NCBI GenBank assembly: GCA_022563275.1
Contig: JADFNR010000019.1
Coordinates: 1 to 34,658 of the forward strand
Reading direction: 5' to 3'
Length of the DNA stretch: 34,658 nt
From: Chloroflexota bacterium
Lineage (GTDB): Bacteria > Chloroflexota > Dehalococcoidia > UBA3495
Both the position numbers and the translations under genes were made by a program. Shown one piece after another: positions 24,055-31,597 of the stretch; the stretch's first letter is position 1, and each line of letters begins with the position of its first letter. The notes beneath the pieces were generated by a model that had not been told where the DNA came from, did not search any database, and worked only from the letters and a program-made list of their open reading frames with translations.

Positions 24055-24810
24055 TTATGAGAAGGACCCGCCCAACCTTTCCAGTAGCCCGTCCACCGCC
24101 GCGCAGTCCTTGCAATCCTTCGCGCCCTTGGGCGGGGTGTCCATGTCCCAGATGCTCCTTGCCTTCCGGAGCAGGGGCGGCAGTAGCGTAGCCTGCCTGA
24201 GTTCCACAGGAACAACCTTGGCCTGGAAGCCCATCGTGAAGCCCCGGTCGTCAACCAACCCCGGCTCTTTAGCGGTCTCTTTGTCTGTGGCCGGCTCCAT
24301 GTAGACCAGGGCCAGTTTAGAGACCGGTGACAGCCCCTGCCGTTCGGCGATCAGCGCGTACGCGTTCAATTGGACCTCATAATTACGGAACATGCCGGGC
24401 CGGTCGGGATTGTACCGGGAGGTCTTGTAATCGACGATCACGTAGGAACCGCCGGCCAATTTGAAGATGCCGTCGGCCTCTCCCCGAAGGGTGATTCCAG
24501 TCTCTTCGTCCAGGGTCTTGAATCTGGACCAATGGGGCGGATCGATGTACCCACCGGCCTCCCCCAATTCGGCCAGCCACGGCGGGGCATGGCCCTCCCG
24601 GTCGAAATGGTTGTGGACGATCAGCTTGTTGTAGCGGTCGATGCTGCTGAAGATGCCAGGAAAACTCTGGTAGGGCAGGTTTTTGACGTGGAGCCGCACC
24701 CAAGCACAGCGGGGGCAGAAGCGGGAACTGGCATAACTACCCAGTTCGGTGGCTGAGATCGTTGGCCCCGGTTGCGCCACATCGTCACCCCACAATCGTT
24801 CTTGACCCAT
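24055..24810 (-). CDS. PD-(D/E)XK nuclease, RecB/Cas4-like, with four cysteines
   Basis: 251 residues. The nuclease core is visible: GEADGIF with Asp113, YVIVDYKTSR with Asp127 and Lys129, and the RecB-type motif QLNAYA (Gln147, Tyr151). Cys32 and Cys35 (FCPRCAW) lie N-terminal to the core, and Cys233 and Cys236 (KDCKDC) lie near the end, the bracketing arrangement used by Cas4 and AddB-like nucleases to hold a 4Fe-4S cluster, although Cas4 usually has one plus three. No cas genes or CRISPR array are in the window. A role in DNA repair or end processing is likely but unproven. It follows the MFS transporter gene by 22 bases. Confidence 0.85.
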   Translation of the reverse strand: MGQERLWGDDVAQPGPTISATELGSYASSRFCPRCAWVRLHVKNLPYQSFPGIFSSIDRYNKLIVHNHFDREGHAPPWLAELGEAGGYIDPPHWSRFKTLDEETGITLRGEADGIFKLAGGSYVIVDYKTSRYNPDRPGMFRNYEVQLNAYALIAERQGLSPVSKLALVYMEPATDKETAKEPGLVDDRGFTMGFQAKVVPVELRQATLLPPLLRKARSIWDMDTPPKGAKDCKDCAAVDGLLERLGGSFS

Positions 24811-24832
24811 GCCTTAGGACTGCCCCATGGGG

Positions 24833-26218
24833 TTAATCGTCGGAACCGTCTCCACCGCCGGCGGCCGGCGCGGCAGCGGGAGCGCCAACTCCACCAGCCG
24901 TCCGGGCCTCGAGGGGCAGAGCGTCCTCCCAATGGGGCAGTTGGTGTTGGTGCGTGGAGGGCAGCAGGAAGATGCAGACCACGGCGACGGCGCTGAGGCC
25001 GAAGGACAGGATGATGGACCAGTCGTATGTGTTGGTCCAGTCCCTCAAGAACCCTCCCAGCACCGGCCCGATGGCCATTCCGATGCCCGCGCCGGCCATC
25101 TGCCACCCGTAGGTGGTCCCCGTGGGCGCGTCGCCGTAATACTGGCGGTTGATGATGGGGAAGGCGGTCATCTCTCCGCCCATGCCAAAGCCGAAGATCA
25201 CCGCGAAGATGAAGTAGGTCGAGACATCCTGGGAAACCAGCAAGAGCAGCAGGGGGAAGGTCTGGGCCGAGAAACAGATCTTCATCACCGTCTTGGCGCC
25301 GAAGCGGTCGGCCAATACCGGCACAGCGAACCTGGTGATGGTGCTGACCACCGTAAGGGTGAGATAAACCGCCACCGCCGTGCCCTTTGAAAGTCCGTCA
25401 TCGGTGGCCATGGCGACCAGCAGGATCAGGATGATGTTATGACCGGCGCATCCCCAGAAATGGATGCCGACCAGGTTCCAGAAGGCGTTGGTCTTCTGCG
25501 CCTGCTTCAGGAAGACCTCGGTCCGTACCTTGGCGATGTTATTGTTCTGCAGCTTTCGGATGGGCTCGTCGTCCGGCGCGCCCCACGGCCGCAGGCCGAT
25601 GGCGGCGGGCTCGTTATGGAAATATCTGACCAGGAATAAGAGGACCGCCCCGCCGGCTATTCCAGGGATCCAAAAGGTCCAACGCAGTCCGAAACGGTCG
25701 AAGATTATAAACACCATGAGGATCGCGGCGGCGGTGCCCAGCCCCTGCAACGCCTGCAATATCCCCATGGCCAGGCCCAGTTGCTTCCGGAACCATAGGG
25801 TCACACCCGAGACCAGCGTGACCTGGAATGCAGCCATCCCCGCCGCCAGGATCACACCAAAATATAGGTAGAACTGCCACAGATGGACCATGGTGCCGGT
25901 CAGGACCATTCCAACTATGAACAGGATTCCGCCGGCCCACATGACCCGGCGCACCCCATAACGGTCACCCAGCCATCCGCAAACGGGACCCAGTGCTCCC
26001 GATATGATCCACTGAATGGTGAACCCGAGGGTGATGGCCCCGATGCTCCAGCCGAAATACTCGGGCTTATTGAACTCGTCCACCAACAAGCTGGCGGCGA
26101 AGCGCATGCCGGAACTGGTCATCCACATGATCGAGGCGATGCCGACAATCACCCAGGAATAGTGGACGTTGCGCTTTCCCAGGGCGAATCCGGCCGGGCT
26201 CAGTCCGAACCTAAGCAT
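24833..26218 (-). CDS. MFS transporter, monocarboxylate/oxalate-formate type
   Basis: 461 residues with about 12 hydrophobic segments. The MFS signature between helices 2 and 3 is GWLGDRYGVRRV, and its pseudo-repeat in the second half is LADRFGAKTV. A hydrophilic loop of about 45 residues (RPWGAPDDEPIRKLQNNNIA and onward) separates the halves. The C-terminus is a long Ala/Gly/Pro tail. The N-terminal WVIVGIASIMWM and overall pattern recall the oxalate/formate and monocarboxylate transporter group. I start at 26218 because GGAGGTG lies immediately upstream; an in-frame ATG 20 codons earlier lies upstream of the predicted promoter. Likely first gene of an operon with the downstream nuclease. 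Substrate unknown, probably an organic acid. Confidence 0.88.
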   Translation of the reverse strand: MLRFGLSPAGFALGKRNVHYSWVIVGIASIMWMTSSGMRFAASLLVDEFNKPEYFGWSIGAITLGFTIQWIISGALGPVCGWLGDRYGVRRVMWAGGILFIVGMVLTGTMVHLWQFYLYFGVILAAGMAAFQVTLVSGVTLWFRKQLGLAMGILQALQGLGTAAAILMVFIIFDRFGLRWTFWIPGIAGGAVLLFLVRYFHNEPAAIGLRPWGAPDDEPIRKLQNNNIAKVRTEVFLKQAQKTNAFWNLVGIHFWGCAGHNIILILLVAMATDDGLSKGTAVAVYLTLTVVSTITRFAVPVLADRFGAKTVMKICFSAQTFPLLLLLVSQDVSTYFIFAVIFGFGMGGEMTAFPIINRQYYGDAPTGTTYGWQMAGAGIGMAIGPVLGGFLRDWTNTYDWSIILSFGLSAVAVVCIFLLPSTHQHQLPHWEDALPLEARTAGGVGAPAAAPAAGGGDGSDD

Positions 26219-26241
26219 TTCACCTCCGTCGTAGCTGACAC

Positions 26242-26270
26242 ATTGTACATGCCGGAGGTGGGTGGTACAA
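26242..26270 (-). promoter_or_regulatory. Candidate promoter of the MFS gene
   Basis: Read on the minus strand: TTGTAC (26265-26270), 17-base spacer, TACAAT (26242-26247), ending 23 bases before the ATG. The two boxes overlap an inverted repeat TTGTAC/GTACAA, so the same bases could be an operator. Confidence 0.5.
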
Positions 26271-26339
26271 CGCAGCACGCGGAGGTTTGACGAAACGGTG
26301 TTACGGTTTCATCTATTTAGAGCCGATCATCTACGTAAA

Positions 26340-26380
26340 ACGTAGGGGCGTCCCGGTCCACCGGGACCCTGCCCCTACGT
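26340..26380. repeat. 41-bp extragenic palindrome ACGTAGGGGC...GCCCCTACGT
   Basis: Outer stem of 10 bp (26340-26349 with 26371-26380), inner stem GTCCCGG / CCGGGAC of 7 bp, loop TCCA and a 3-base CCT bulge. It lies 9 bases after the stop of the AGPS-like gene. No T-run follows, so it may end transcription only inefficiently. Related in wording to the palindrome at 11319-11346. Confidence 0.75.
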
Positions 26381-26389
26381 GTATCCTCG

Positions 26390-28000
26390 CTAGGCGTCTA
26401 TCAGAAGCCCTGGGTTCAGCACGCCATTGGGGTCCAGGGTCCGCTTGACGGCCTTCAACGCCTTGGCGAACAGTTCCGGGCGCTGTTGGTCATACCAGGG
26501 GCGGTGCAACCGTCCAACGGCGTGGTGGTGGGTGATGGTGCCGCCGGCGGCCATGATGGCGTCGGAGGCCGCCTGTTTGATCTCGGCGTACATCTCCAAC
26601 TCGGCGCCCAGGCGGCCCATGCCCTCAAAGGTGAAGTAGGGAGCCGGCCCGTCGGTGTAAACGTGGGTGAACCGGCATGAGACGCTGCCCCCGCCGCAGA
26701 CCCGGTCCAGAGCGTCTTGGAGCGCGCTTCGCACTGCCTCATCCAAGGCGGGCCAACGGTCCCAGGTGATGGCGGTTTCCATGGTCTCGGCCACCAGTCC
26801 CAACCCAGCTTGATGGTTCTTCATGTAGGGGGCGTTCAAGAAGGAGTTGCGCCACGCCCCCACCGACCCCTGGCGTCCCGTGTCTCCTTCCGAACGTCCG
26901 CCCGTTCCATCTGAGACCCGGATGTTGGCTTCGTCGATGTCGCCGCCGGCCTCGCGGGCGATGTCCACGGCATGGCGGATGAACTCGCCCTGAGGTATCT
27001 CGGCCGACTCGAAGCCCAGCAACAGCAGGGCTTTAGTTCCGTCCATCCCCGCGGCTGACGCGGCCTCCACCGGGTCAAGCAGCCGGCAGTTGGCGGGCCA
27101 GAGTTTGGTCTGCACGATGCGGCGGGCGGCCTCGGCCCCGGCGGCGAAGGTGGGGAAAGTCACCCCGGCCGACGCCCGGAACACGGGGCGGGCCTGGATG
27201 CGCATCCAGGCTTCGGTGATGATGCCCAAGATGCCCTCGCTGCCGATGACCATCCGGTCAGGGCTGGGGCCCGCGCCGCTGCCCGGCAGACGTCTCGACT
27301 CCCACAGACCGGATGGGGTAACCATCCGCACCGATTCCACCATATCGTCTATGTGGGTCTGGTTGGTGGCGTAATGGCCTCCCGAACGGGTGGCGATCCA
27401 GCCGCCCAGTGTGGAAAACTCAAAGCTCTGGGGATAGTGGCGCAGCGTGAAGCCGTGGGGCCGCAATTGGTCTTCCAGCGCCGGGCCGTAGACCCCTCCC
27501 TGGATGCGGGCCGAGCGGGACACATCATCGATCTCCAACACCTGGCCCAGGCCCGCCAAGTCAATGGTAACGATGCCGTCGTAGCCCTCGGGCGGTTCGA
27601 AGCCGGCCACGGTGGAACTGCCGCCGCCATAGGGGATGGCGGCGTAACCGGAGGTGGAGCACCACTCCAGAACGGCTTCCACCTCCTGTTCGCTACGCGG
27701 GCGGGCCACCACGTCAGGCGGGTTGGGAAAGTCAAGATTGAACGCCCGGATGCGGTCCCGGAAGCTGCGTCCGTAGGTGTGGACCGCCCGGTCGTGGTCG
27801 TCGCTGGCGCAGATGGCGGCCAATGACGACGGAGGCGCGATGCGGGGTTTGCGCAGGGAAAGGCCGGTTGCCCTGGGCGGCGTTACCGGGTTAAGGCTAA
27901 CGTTATACCGTTTGGCCAGTTCACCCGCCGCAGTCTTCATCTGTTCGGCGGTGGGTTCGTCGGACTCCATACCCCAGGCCCAGAAACTTCGCTTGGCCAT
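26390..28000 (-). CDS. FAD-binding oxidase, alkylglycerone-phosphate synthase (AGPS)-like
   Basis: 536 residues of the vanillyl-alcohol-oxidase superfamily. The FAD domain shows PDVVARPRSEQEVEAVLEW, IPYGGGSSTVAGFEPP, SFEFSTLGGWIATRSGG and MVIGSEGILGIITEAWM; the cap domain ends with THHHAVGRLHRPWY, matching the active-site 'HHHGVG' of AGPS, and the C-terminus DPNGVLNPGLL is typical. AGPS makes the ether bond of ether lipids by exchanging acyl for alkyl on dihydroxyacetone phosphate. The motif set is a good match, but no acyl-DHAP synthesis gene is nearby and relatives act as oxidases of other alcohols or hydroxyacids. The ATG at 28000 is chosen because GGAGG precedes it; one four codons upstream lacks a site. 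Confidence 0.85.
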   Translation of the reverse strand: MAKRSFWAWGMESDEPTAEQMKTAAGELAKRYNVSLNPVTPPRATGLSLRKPRIAPPSSLAAICASDDHDRAVHTYGRSFRDRIRAFNLDFPNPPDVVARPRSEQEVEAVLEWCSTSGYAAIPYGGGSSTVAGFEPPEGYDGIVTIDLAGLGQVLEIDDVSRSARIQGGVYGPALEDQLRPHGFTLRHYPQSFEFSTLGGWIATRSGGHYATNQTHIDDMVESVRMVTPSGLWESRRLPGSGAGPSPDRMVIGSEGILGIITEAWMRIQARPVFRASAGVTFPTFAAGAEAARRIVQTKLWPANCRLLDPVEAASAAGMDGTKALLLLGFESAEIPQGEFIRHAVDIAREAGGDIDEANIRVSDGTGGRSEGDTGRQGSVGAWRNSFLNAPYMKNHQAGLGLVAETMETAITWDRWPALDEAVRSALQDALDRVCGGGSVSCRFTHVYTDGPAPYFTFEGMGRLGAELEMYAEIKQAASDAIMAAGGTITHHHAVGRLHRPWYDQQRPELFAKALKAVKRTLDPNGVLNPGLLIDA

Positions 28001-28021
28001 GGCCGCCTCCAAAACTAAACG

Positions 28022-28309
28022 CTAATCAGCCATCTGGAACCGCTCGGACTCAGCCGGTTTGGACCACAGTTCGCTAGCCCCATCCATGGCCTTGGCCCGC
28101 TCGGGGCTGGCACGCCAGGCGTCGTATATCTCGTTGGAGTCCCAGGTCACCAGGGTGGAAATCTTGGTGGGGTCTTCCTGGGATATGAAGGTCAGGCGGA
28201 CGCCATAGCCGTGGGCCTTGCTTTGGGCCAGGCCGTTGCCATCCAACAATGTCTTGGCCTCTTCGATCTTGTCCGGTTTCGCCCAGTGGTGAGTGAGTAC
28301 GCCAATCAT
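28022..28309 (-). CDS. Small dimeric alpha/beta-barrel (ABM-like) protein
   Basis: 95 residues, beginning MIGVLTHHWAKPDKIEEAK and containing FISQEDPTKISTLVTWDSNE. Length, the early beta strand with His pair, and the central strand 'STLVTWDS' fit the antibiotic-biosynthesis-monooxygenase/dimeric barrel superfamily, though the family match is only by pattern. AGGAG lies 8 bases upstream of the ATG. It sits 21 bases upstream of the AGPS-like flavoprotein on the same strand, so the pair is probably co-transcribed and may act on the same substrate. Confidence 0.65.
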   Translation of the reverse strand: MIGVLTHHWAKPDKIEEAKTLLDGNGLAQSKAHGYGVRLTFISQEDPTKISTLVTWDSNEIYDAWRASPERAKAMDGASELWSKPAESERFQMAD

Positions 28310-28361
28310 TGATCGGGCTCCTAATATAGATCTGAAGATGCCGTCCGCAGGCGCGAGTAAT

Positions 28362-29591
28362 TCACTTGTCCGAGCCGTCTTTGACCCGGAGCATGCGCCC
28401 GGCGATAAAGGCGATCACGGCCGCGCCGGCGCTGAGCACCGCGCCCATCTTGGCCGGGTCTTGAAATGCTGGGTCGTCGTAGGCTTTGCCGGCCACGAAC
28501 AGGGCAACGGTCAGGCCCAGTCCCGCGATTATAGCGGCCACAAATAAGTGTTTGTTGCCCATGCCCTCGGGCAGGGGGAAGCCGAGTCGCGTTCCCACCC
28601 AGGAGAATAATGTGATTCCCACGGTTTTGCCGAGGATCAGCGAGATCAGCACGATAAATGTGACCTGGGTGATGCTGGCGAAAGCGACTCCCGCGTTCAT
28701 GAATGCGAAGAAGAACAGCCCAAAATCCACGGGCAACTTGAGTTGGTGTTCGAAGGCGTCAAGGGGCGCATGGTGTTGGTGAAGCACCACCGCATCTTTG
28801 GGAGGATCCGCCGATGAAACCTGTGGTGGCGCGGCCTCTGATTCGCTGGCGTGAGCATGTTCAAAATCGAAGTCTTCATCTTCAAACAGCCCGTGGGTGA
28901 TCTTGGGACCGGGCAAGAAAGGTACGATGACCACCAAAGCCAGGGCCGGTTCGATGGACGATTTGACCAGTCCGACCCAACTGAGCCCTCCGGCGATCAG
29001 GATGTAGACGAGCCAGTAGCGCACCTCGAACCGCCGCATCACGTAGGCCACGGCCATCCCGGCGGCCACCAACAAAAGCCAGGAGGGCGCCACGGGAGAT
29101 TCCGGGTCCGGATAGAAGACGGCGATGATCCCCAGTCCGATGGCGTCGTCGGCCACCGCCAGCAGCAGCAGGAAGTTGACCGCCGGATGTCCGGTCCCAA
29201 AGATGATGCGGGCCACCAGCCAGGCCAGGGCGATGTCGGTGGCGGTGGGGATACCCCAGCCGTTGGCCACGAGGCTAAAATCGCTGGACCCGCCATAGAA
29301 GATCCAGGCAAGCAGAAAGAAAAGCCCCGCTGGGCCGACCACCCCGCCCAGGGTGCCCATCAAGGGGTTGATAGCCTTACGCATGGGGTTCAGGGCCCCG
29401 CCGGGCAGGACTGACTCGGTGATCTCCTTGGTGGCGATACCGAAGAAGAACACCATGAAGATCTCGTTGACGAGGAAGTGGACCGTTACCGCTTTGCCGA
29501 ATATCTTGGTGCTGTCGCCGAAGATGTGGTAGTCCACCATCTCTTCGTAGGCGTGGATGTCGATGTTGGCGAAGACCAATCCGGCGATCAC
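28362..29591 (-). CDS. nhaA: Na+/H+ antiporter NhaA (start uncertain, probably upstream)
   Basis: 409 residues from a GTG. NhaA signatures are clear: GIPTATDIALAW (Asp119), LAVADDAIGLG with the ion-binding pair Asp148/Asp149, and LGKTVGITLFSW carrying the conserved lysine of helix 10. An acidic, His-rich cytoplasmic loop (FEDEDFDFEHAHASE) splits the two halves. The GTG at 29591 cuts into helix 1; the frame continues open upstream to a TAG at 29661-29663 and encodes HINILQQFSIPLIIG, which completes the helix. The only near-cognate codon there is CTG at 29651 with AGGGTGA ahead of it; an ATG at 29656 is out of frame by one. A single-base error or a CTG start is likely. Confidence 0.9.
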   Translation of the reverse strand: MIAGLVFANIDIHAYEEMVDYHIFGDSTKIFGKAVTVHFLVNEIFMVFFFGIATKEITESVLPGGALNPMRKAINPLMGTLGGVVGPAGLFFLLAWIFYGGSSDFSLVANGWGIPTATDIALAWLVARIIFGTGHPAVNFLLLLAVADDAIGLGIIAVFYPDPESPVAPSWLLLVAAGMAVAYVMRRFEVRYWLVYILIAGGLSWVGLVKSSIEPALALVVIVPFLPGPKITHGLFEDEDFDFEHAHASESEAAPPQVSSADPPKDAVVLHQHHAPLDAFEHQLKLPVDFGLFFFAFMNAGVAFASITQVTFIVLISLILGKTVGITLFSWVGTRLGFPLPEGMGNKHLFVAAIIAGLGLTVALFVAGKAYDDPAFQDPAKMGAVLSAGAAVIAFIAGRMLRVKDGSDK

Positions 29592-29726
29592 GCCAATGAT
29601 CAGCGGAATCGAGAATTGCTGGAGGATGTTTATGTGATGGGCTCGGAGCAGAGCATCACCCTAGATCGGTGTTTTAAAGACCAGTACCGGTTGCGCCTGG
29701 CGCCCACGGGTGCGAACGCTCCGGGG

Positions 29727-29735
29727 ATTATATCA
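29727..29735 (-). promoter_or_regulatory. Extended -10 promoter of nhaA
   Basis: On the minus strand TGATATAAT, a perfect TATAAT with an upstream TGn, about 70 bases before the open frame of nhaA begins. The -35 is weak (ATTTGC at 17 bases). It supports transcription of the codons upstream of the GTG. Confidence 0.55.
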
Positions 29736-29803
29736 CTACGGACCAGACCGCAAATCCGCCCCTTCTCAGGCTCGCAGGAGCGCTCCGCCAGGCGTGGCTC
29801 AAG

Positions 29804-29832
29804 TTGACATCCCATAGGGGCTTTGTTACTAT
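29804..29832 (+). promoter_or_regulatory. Sigma70-type promoter of thrC
   Basis: Perfect -35 TTGACA (29804-29809), a 17-base spacer and TACTAT (29827-29832). Start expected near 29839, leaving a leader of about 75 bases before the GTG. Divergent from the nhaA promoter. Confidence 0.7.
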
Positions 29833-29840
29833 CACGGGCA

Positions 29841-29863
29841 GCCTGGACGTATGGATTCCAGGC
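29841..29863 (+). promoter_or_regulatory. Leader hairpin in the thrC 5' UTR
   Basis: GCCTGGA (29841-29847) pairs with TCCAGGC (29857-29863) across a 9-base loop and is followed by TTATTT and CTTTT runs. It would be the first structure in the thrC leader and could attenuate transcription. It also resembles the TTCCAG-type extragenic repeat arms. Confidence 0.35.
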
Positions 29864-29914
29864 TTATTTGGGCTTTTGGGCCGGTCATTTTATGGCCAGG
29901 AGGAACCGACCTAG

Positions 29915-31192
29915 GTGGCTTTCTTAAACGGACTCAGATGCCGCGAGTGCGGCAGAGATTATCCGGTGGAACCCCTGAATGTATGCGATTTCTGCTTCGG
30001 TCCTCTGGAAGTGGTGTACGACTACGCCACCATCTCTGAAGTGGTCAGCCAAGACAGTATCGCCAAGGGACCACTAAGCATCTGGCGTTACAAGGACCTG
30101 CTCCCCGCCGAGGGCGACGACCCCGTGGACATCATGGCGGGTTACACCCCTCTGATCAAAGCCAGGGGTCTGGGCAAGCAACTGGGGCTCAACAACCTGT
30201 ATATCAAGAACGACAGCGTCAACCCGTCGTTCTCTTTCAAGGACCGGGTGGTCTCCGTGGCGGCGACCAAGGCCCTCGAATTCGGCTACACGACCATCGC
30301 CTGCGCGTCCACCGGGAACCTGGCCTGCAGCGTGGCCGCCCACTGTGCCCGGGCCGGTGTCCGCGCCGTGGTCTTCATTCCCTCCGACCTGGAGCGGGGC
30401 AAGATCATCGGCGCCGCCATCTACAATCCGGTGCTGGTGTCGGTGGACGGCACCTACGACCAGGTGAACCGGCTCTGCAGCGAGTTGGCCGACGACTATC
30501 CCTGGGCCTTCGTAAACATCAACATGCGTCCCTATTATGCGGAGGGCAGCAAGACCCTGGGTTACGAGGTGGCGGAACAACTGGGCTGGCGGCTGCCGGA
30601 CCATGTGGTGGTGCCTTCGGCATCCGGCGCCATGTTCACCAAGATCTGGAAGGGCTTCAACGAACTAGCCTGCTTGGGCCTGTTGGATGGGATTCCGTCC
30701 AGTTCCTTTGGAGTGGATCAAAACACCGTTCATCATCCGGCCGTCACCACCAAGATGCACATGCAACAGGCGGAAGGGTGCTCTCCCATCGTCACGGCGT
30801 GGAACAATAACCAAACGCAGGTCATTCCCGTTCGGCCCAACAGCCTGGCCAAGTCCTTGGCCATCGGGAACCCAGCCGACGGCATCTACGCCATCAAAGT
30901 GATCGAACGATCCGGCGGTTCCGCCTACGCGGTGCCGGAATCGGATATAGTAGACGGTATCAAGCTGTTGGCCGAAACGGAAGGCATCTTCACCGAGACG
31001 GCCGGCGGCGTGACGGTCTCAGGGCTAAAGCACCTGGCCAAGTCAGGCGCTATCAAACCCGACGAGTTGACCGTCGTTTACATCACTGGCAACGGACTCA
31101 AGACCCAGGAAGCGGTGGAGCATGTGGTGAATCCACTCTGCATCAAGCCCAGCATCCGCTCTTTTGAAGAGGCATTCGACGGGGCGAAATAG
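29915..31192 (+). CDS. thrC: Threonine synthase (PLP-dependent, zinc-ribbon type)
   Basis: Converts O-phospho-L-homoserine to threonine. 425 residues. The N-terminal zinc ribbon is CREC (Cys9, Cys12) and CDFC (Cys24, Cys27). The PLP lysine is Lys109 in NPSFSFKDRV; ASTGNLACSVAAHCARAG forms the phosphate-binding loop and VVPSASGAMFTKIWKG follows. The start is GTG; AGGAGG lies 11 bases upstream and the zinc-ribbon fixes the N-terminus. It leads a three-gene run with a NIL-domain protein and a MoaD/ThiS-like carrier. That company raises the alternative that it acts as a sulfur-accepting synthase on an activated homoserine or serine; the sequence alone does not decide. Confidence 0.88.
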   Translation: MAFLNGLRCRECGRDYPVEPLNVCDFCFGPLEVVYDYATISEVVSQDSIAKGPLSIWRYKDLLPAEGDDPVDIMAGYTPLIKARGLGKQLGLNNLYIKNDSVNPSFSFKDRVVSVAATKALEFGYTTIACASTGNLACSVAAHCARAGVRAVVFIPSDLERGKIIGAAIYNPVLVSVDGTYDQVNRLCSELADDYPWAFVNINMRPYYAEGSKTLGYEVAEQLGWRLPDHVVVPSASGAMFTKIWKGFNELACLGLLDGIPSSSFGVDQNTVHHPAVTTKMHMQQAEGCSPIVTAWNNNQTQVIPVRPNSLAKSLAIGNPADGIYAIKVIERSGGSAYAVPESDIVDGIKLLAETEGIFTETAGGVTVSGLKHLAKSGAIKPDELTVVYITGNGLKTQEAVEHVVNPLCIKPSIRSFEEAFDGAK

Positions 31193-31242
31193 CCGGGCCA
31201 GATCACCTTAGAAGAAGTATTCAACGGGGCGAGATAGCCGGG
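31166..31242 (+). repeat. Duplicated 3' end of thrC (two 32-bp copies, 45-base period)
   Basis: Copy 1 (31166-31197) encodes the last residues EEAFDGAK and the TAG plus GCCGGG. Copy 2 (31211-31242) repeats it with five changes and would encode EEVFNGAR and a TAG. The second copy lies in the intergenic space before the NIL gene and looks like an old tandem duplication now drifting. Confidence 0.8.
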
Positions 31243-31267
31243 GTTAAAAGCCGGGAGGTGTTCGGGT

Positions 31268-31510
31268 ATGGGCAAGCAACGAGTCAAATTCACCTTTGAG
31301 GAAAACTTGGTGAAGCAACCGGTGATTTACGAGTTGGGCCAGAAGTTCAAGATCGTGACCAACATTCGCCGGGCCGAGGTGAGCGAAGACGTGGGTTGGG
31401 TGGTCTTGGAACTGGACGGCGATGAGCCGGAGATAAAGCGTGGGCTGGAATGGGTCAGCTCCACGGGTGTGAGGGTGGACCCGGTGGGCGGGGATGTGAT
31501 TGACGGGTAG
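31268..31510 (+). CDS. NIL-domain protein
   Basis: 80 residues, a single ferredoxin-like ACT-related NIL domain: RVKFTFEENLVKQPVIYELG, FKIVTNIRRAEVSEDVGWVV, LELDGDEPEIKRGLEWV and a final GVRVDPVGGDV. The 'NIRRA' loop after the second strand is characteristic. NIL domains bind small ligands or act in methionine and sulfur metabolism (MetN C-terminus; NIL-ferredoxins in homocysteine synthesis). No 4Fe-4S cysteines are present. A GGGAGGTG site lies 8 bases before the ATG. Third-party evidence for its partner is its position between thrC and the sulfur-carrier gene. Confidence 0.9.
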   Translation: MGKQRVKFTFEENLVKQPVIYELGQKFKIVTNIRRAEVSEDVGWVVLELDGDEPEIKRGLEWVSSTGVRVDPVGGDVIDG

Positions 31511-31542
31511 GAGTTAGTCCTGCCCAGGCTGTCCAAAGATGG

Positions 31543-31560
31543 GGCGCCTGACGAGGCGCC
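31543..31560. other. Intergenic hairpin between the NIL and MoaD-like genes
   Basis: GGCGCCT (31543-31549), GACG loop, AGGCGCC (31554-31560). Perfect 7-bp stem, no T-run, so an mRNA structure or processing site rather than a terminator. Confidence 0.5.
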
Positions 31561-31597
31561 TGAAACGGGGCGAACTATCAGGAGGAGGGTTTTCCAG

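Noticed and set aside
24055..24810. Cas4 of a CRISPR system
   Set aside because: No cas gene and no regularly spaced direct repeats anywhere in the window; motifs fit the wider RecB-like family equally well.
29851..29914. Leader peptide for thrC attenuation (ATG at 29851)
   Set aside because: The frame runs on into thrC without a nearby stop and is not enriched in Thr, Ile, Met or Cys codons.
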